From Desulfobacteraceae bacterium (GTDB lineage: Bacteria; Desulfobacterota; Desulfobacteria; Desulfobacterales; Desulfosarcinaceae), in assembly GCA_027031325.1 (NCBI GenBank), contig JALVRI010000576.1, positions 1 to 24,218 on the forward strand: 24,218 nucleotides of DNA, given 5' to 3'. The stretch's first letter is position 1; each line of letters starts with the position of its first letter. Under the pieces are notes generated by a model. The model was given only the letters and a program-made list of their open reading frames with translations. It was not told where the DNA came from and did not search any database. The position numbers were made by a program, and so were the translations under genes. Positions 23,437-24,218 of this stretch are shown in pieces.

Positions 23437-23898
23437 ATGAAGATAGATCCAAGCAACCCAAGCGGCAATTTAAAGTTGGAAAATCAGGGTAAAAGGGCGG
23501 CAAAAGCCGGCTCCAAAATTGAATTCGGCAAAATCCTGGAGCAGGAGGTGTCCGGTATGGGCACAGGTTTGACGGGACCTGGCGGAATCCGGGCATGTCC
23601 GGGGCCGGCAAGTCTCGGGCCAATCGGCTTGCCTGGACGTCCCCCGGCCGCAGAGGCCCTGGACGCTCTTGACAGAACCCTGGAAGGGCTCGAACGCTAC
23701 CGCCGTTGCCTTGCATCTGCCGGGACAAGCCTGAAGGAGGCCTCGGCCCTGCTGGAGGAGGTCAAGGGTGAAGTTCGAAGCCTGCAAGAACTTTCGGCTG
23801 CCCGGCTGTTGGAACCGGGCTTGAATGACCTGGTCCATGAGGCCATGGCTACCGTCATGGCTGAAGAGGCCCGTTTCCGGAGGGGCGATTATTGTTGA
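23437..23898 (+). CDS. Hypothetical protein in a sigma-54-controlled, possibly flagellar operon
   Basis: A 153-residue protein of no family I can name. The N-terminus MKIDPSNPSGNLKLENQG is polar, and SKIEFGKILEQEV follows. A Gly/Pro-rich middle spans about 40-72. Residues about 73-150 are strongly helical with heptad-like Leu spacing (ALDALDRTLEGLERY, ASALLEEVKGEVRSLQEL, LVHEAMATVMAEEARF), so a coiled-coil or helical bundle is likely. No signal peptide is seen. A GTG two codons upstream is possible; the ATG at 23437 with GGGGA is preferred. The flagellar link rests only on the promoter type and should be held lightly. Confidence 0.65.
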   Translation: MKIDPSNPSGNLKLENQGKRAAKAGSKIEFGKILEQEVSGMGTGLTGPGGIRACPGPASLGPIGLPGRPPAAEALDALDRTLEGLERYRRCLASAGTSLKEASALLEEVKGEVRSLQELSAARLLEPGLNDLVHEAMATVMAEEARFRRGDYC

Positions 23899-23974
23899 GC
23901 AACAGCTGGCAGGGCCACTTCTTGGGCGGTGCAAATATCCTGCGGCAGGCCCTGGCCCGGGCAAGGAGAAGAGT

Positions 23975-24218
23975 ATGGAAGCTTATCCGGATGGCCGGTT
24001 ACCGAACATCGCCGAGCTGGTGAAAAGCCGGCAGCCGTCTTCCATCCTGGAAGTCGGATTTGGCCACGGCCCCTTGAACGAGATCGCCCGTTGCAGGCCG
24101 GGATCAATTGAAGGCCTTGCCATAAGCGGAATTGAAAAGACGGCGGCCTTCATTCCGGCTTTTCTCAGGTCCAGGTTCAGGGAACTGTTCGAGGGCGATC
24201 CCACCAAAATACTTGAGG
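23975..24218 (+). CDS. Methyltransferase-like protein, N-terminal part (cut by window edge)
   Basis: An ATG at 23975 with AAGGAG six bases upstream opens a frame that continues past the right edge; 81 residues are visible. SSILEVGFGHGPLNEIARC (about 23-41) looks like motif I of a class I SAM methyltransferase (ILEVGxGxG). The next part, GSIEGLAISGIEKTAAF, would be the second strand. The acidic residue that usually ends the second strand is not obvious. It follows the previous gene by 76 bases on the same strand. Function and substrate are open. Confidence 0.55.
   Translation, partial: MEAYPDGRLPNIAELVKSRQPSSILEVGFGHGPLNEIARCRPGSIEGLAISGIEKTAAFIPAFLRSRFRELFEGDPTKILE

Overview
The window looks like chromosomal DNA of an anaerobic, flagellated Gram-negative bacterium, most likely a deltaproteobacterium (Desulfobacterota). 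The grounds are a complete-looking anaerobic (early cobalt insertion) corrin cluster, an outer-membrane barrel protein, candidate sigma-54 promoters next to flagellar-type genes, and fairly high GC. The species cannot be fixed from the sequence alone.

Region 1 (1-12809, all minus strand) is one long cobalamin operon, read from right to left. A promoter near 12783-12809 drives a leader holding a cobalamin riboswitch (12576-12773) and an intrinsic terminator (12469-12512) that abuts the ribosome binding site of the first gene. The genes follow in the order btuC-type permease, ABC ATPase, periplasmic binding protein, cbiA, cbiC, cbiL, cbiD, cbiET, cbiF, cbiG, cbiH. Most junctions are overlaps of a few bases. 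Together they would import corrinoids and carry out most of the corrin-ring steps up to cobyrinate a,c-diamide. No cobaltochelatase and no cbiJ/cobK reductase lie here. At the tail, after a 102-base gap, come a fused HisH-HisF protein of the eukaryotic HIS7 type and the start of an FmdB-type zinc-ribbon protein cut by the window edge.

Region 2 (12840-15370) holds a cold-shock protein gene on the plus strand with a strong promoter, perfect ribosome binding site and bidirectional terminator. Facing it is a GMC-type flavin oxidoreductase (minus) with a ferredoxin-spaced cysteine cluster. Next come a small Cys-rich ORF (plus) and a 131-base element bounded by perfect 16-base inverted repeats.

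Region 3 (15371-16412) holds a short orphan flagellar rod-type protein (minus) behind a good sigma-54 promoter candidate. About 640 bases without a protein gene follow, containing operator-like dyads and two large imperfect palindromes.

Region 4 (16413-23203, plus) is a tight run of six genes: a CHASE2 membrane adenylate cyclase, an exported SH3-domain protein, an M48 periplasmic metalloprotease, a PorV/UPF0164-like outer-membrane barrel, an HDOD protein, and a metallo-beta-lactamase-fold hydrolase of a cyclic-nucleotide-phosphodiesterase-like type. This may be an envelope-sensing cyclic-nucleotide module and is the best candidate for an undescribed system in the window.

Region 5 (23204-24218) starts with a second sigma-54 promoter candidate, then a helical protein of unknown function and the N-terminus of a methyltransferase-like protein cut by the right edge. 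It probably belongs to a flagellar or sigma-54-controlled operon.
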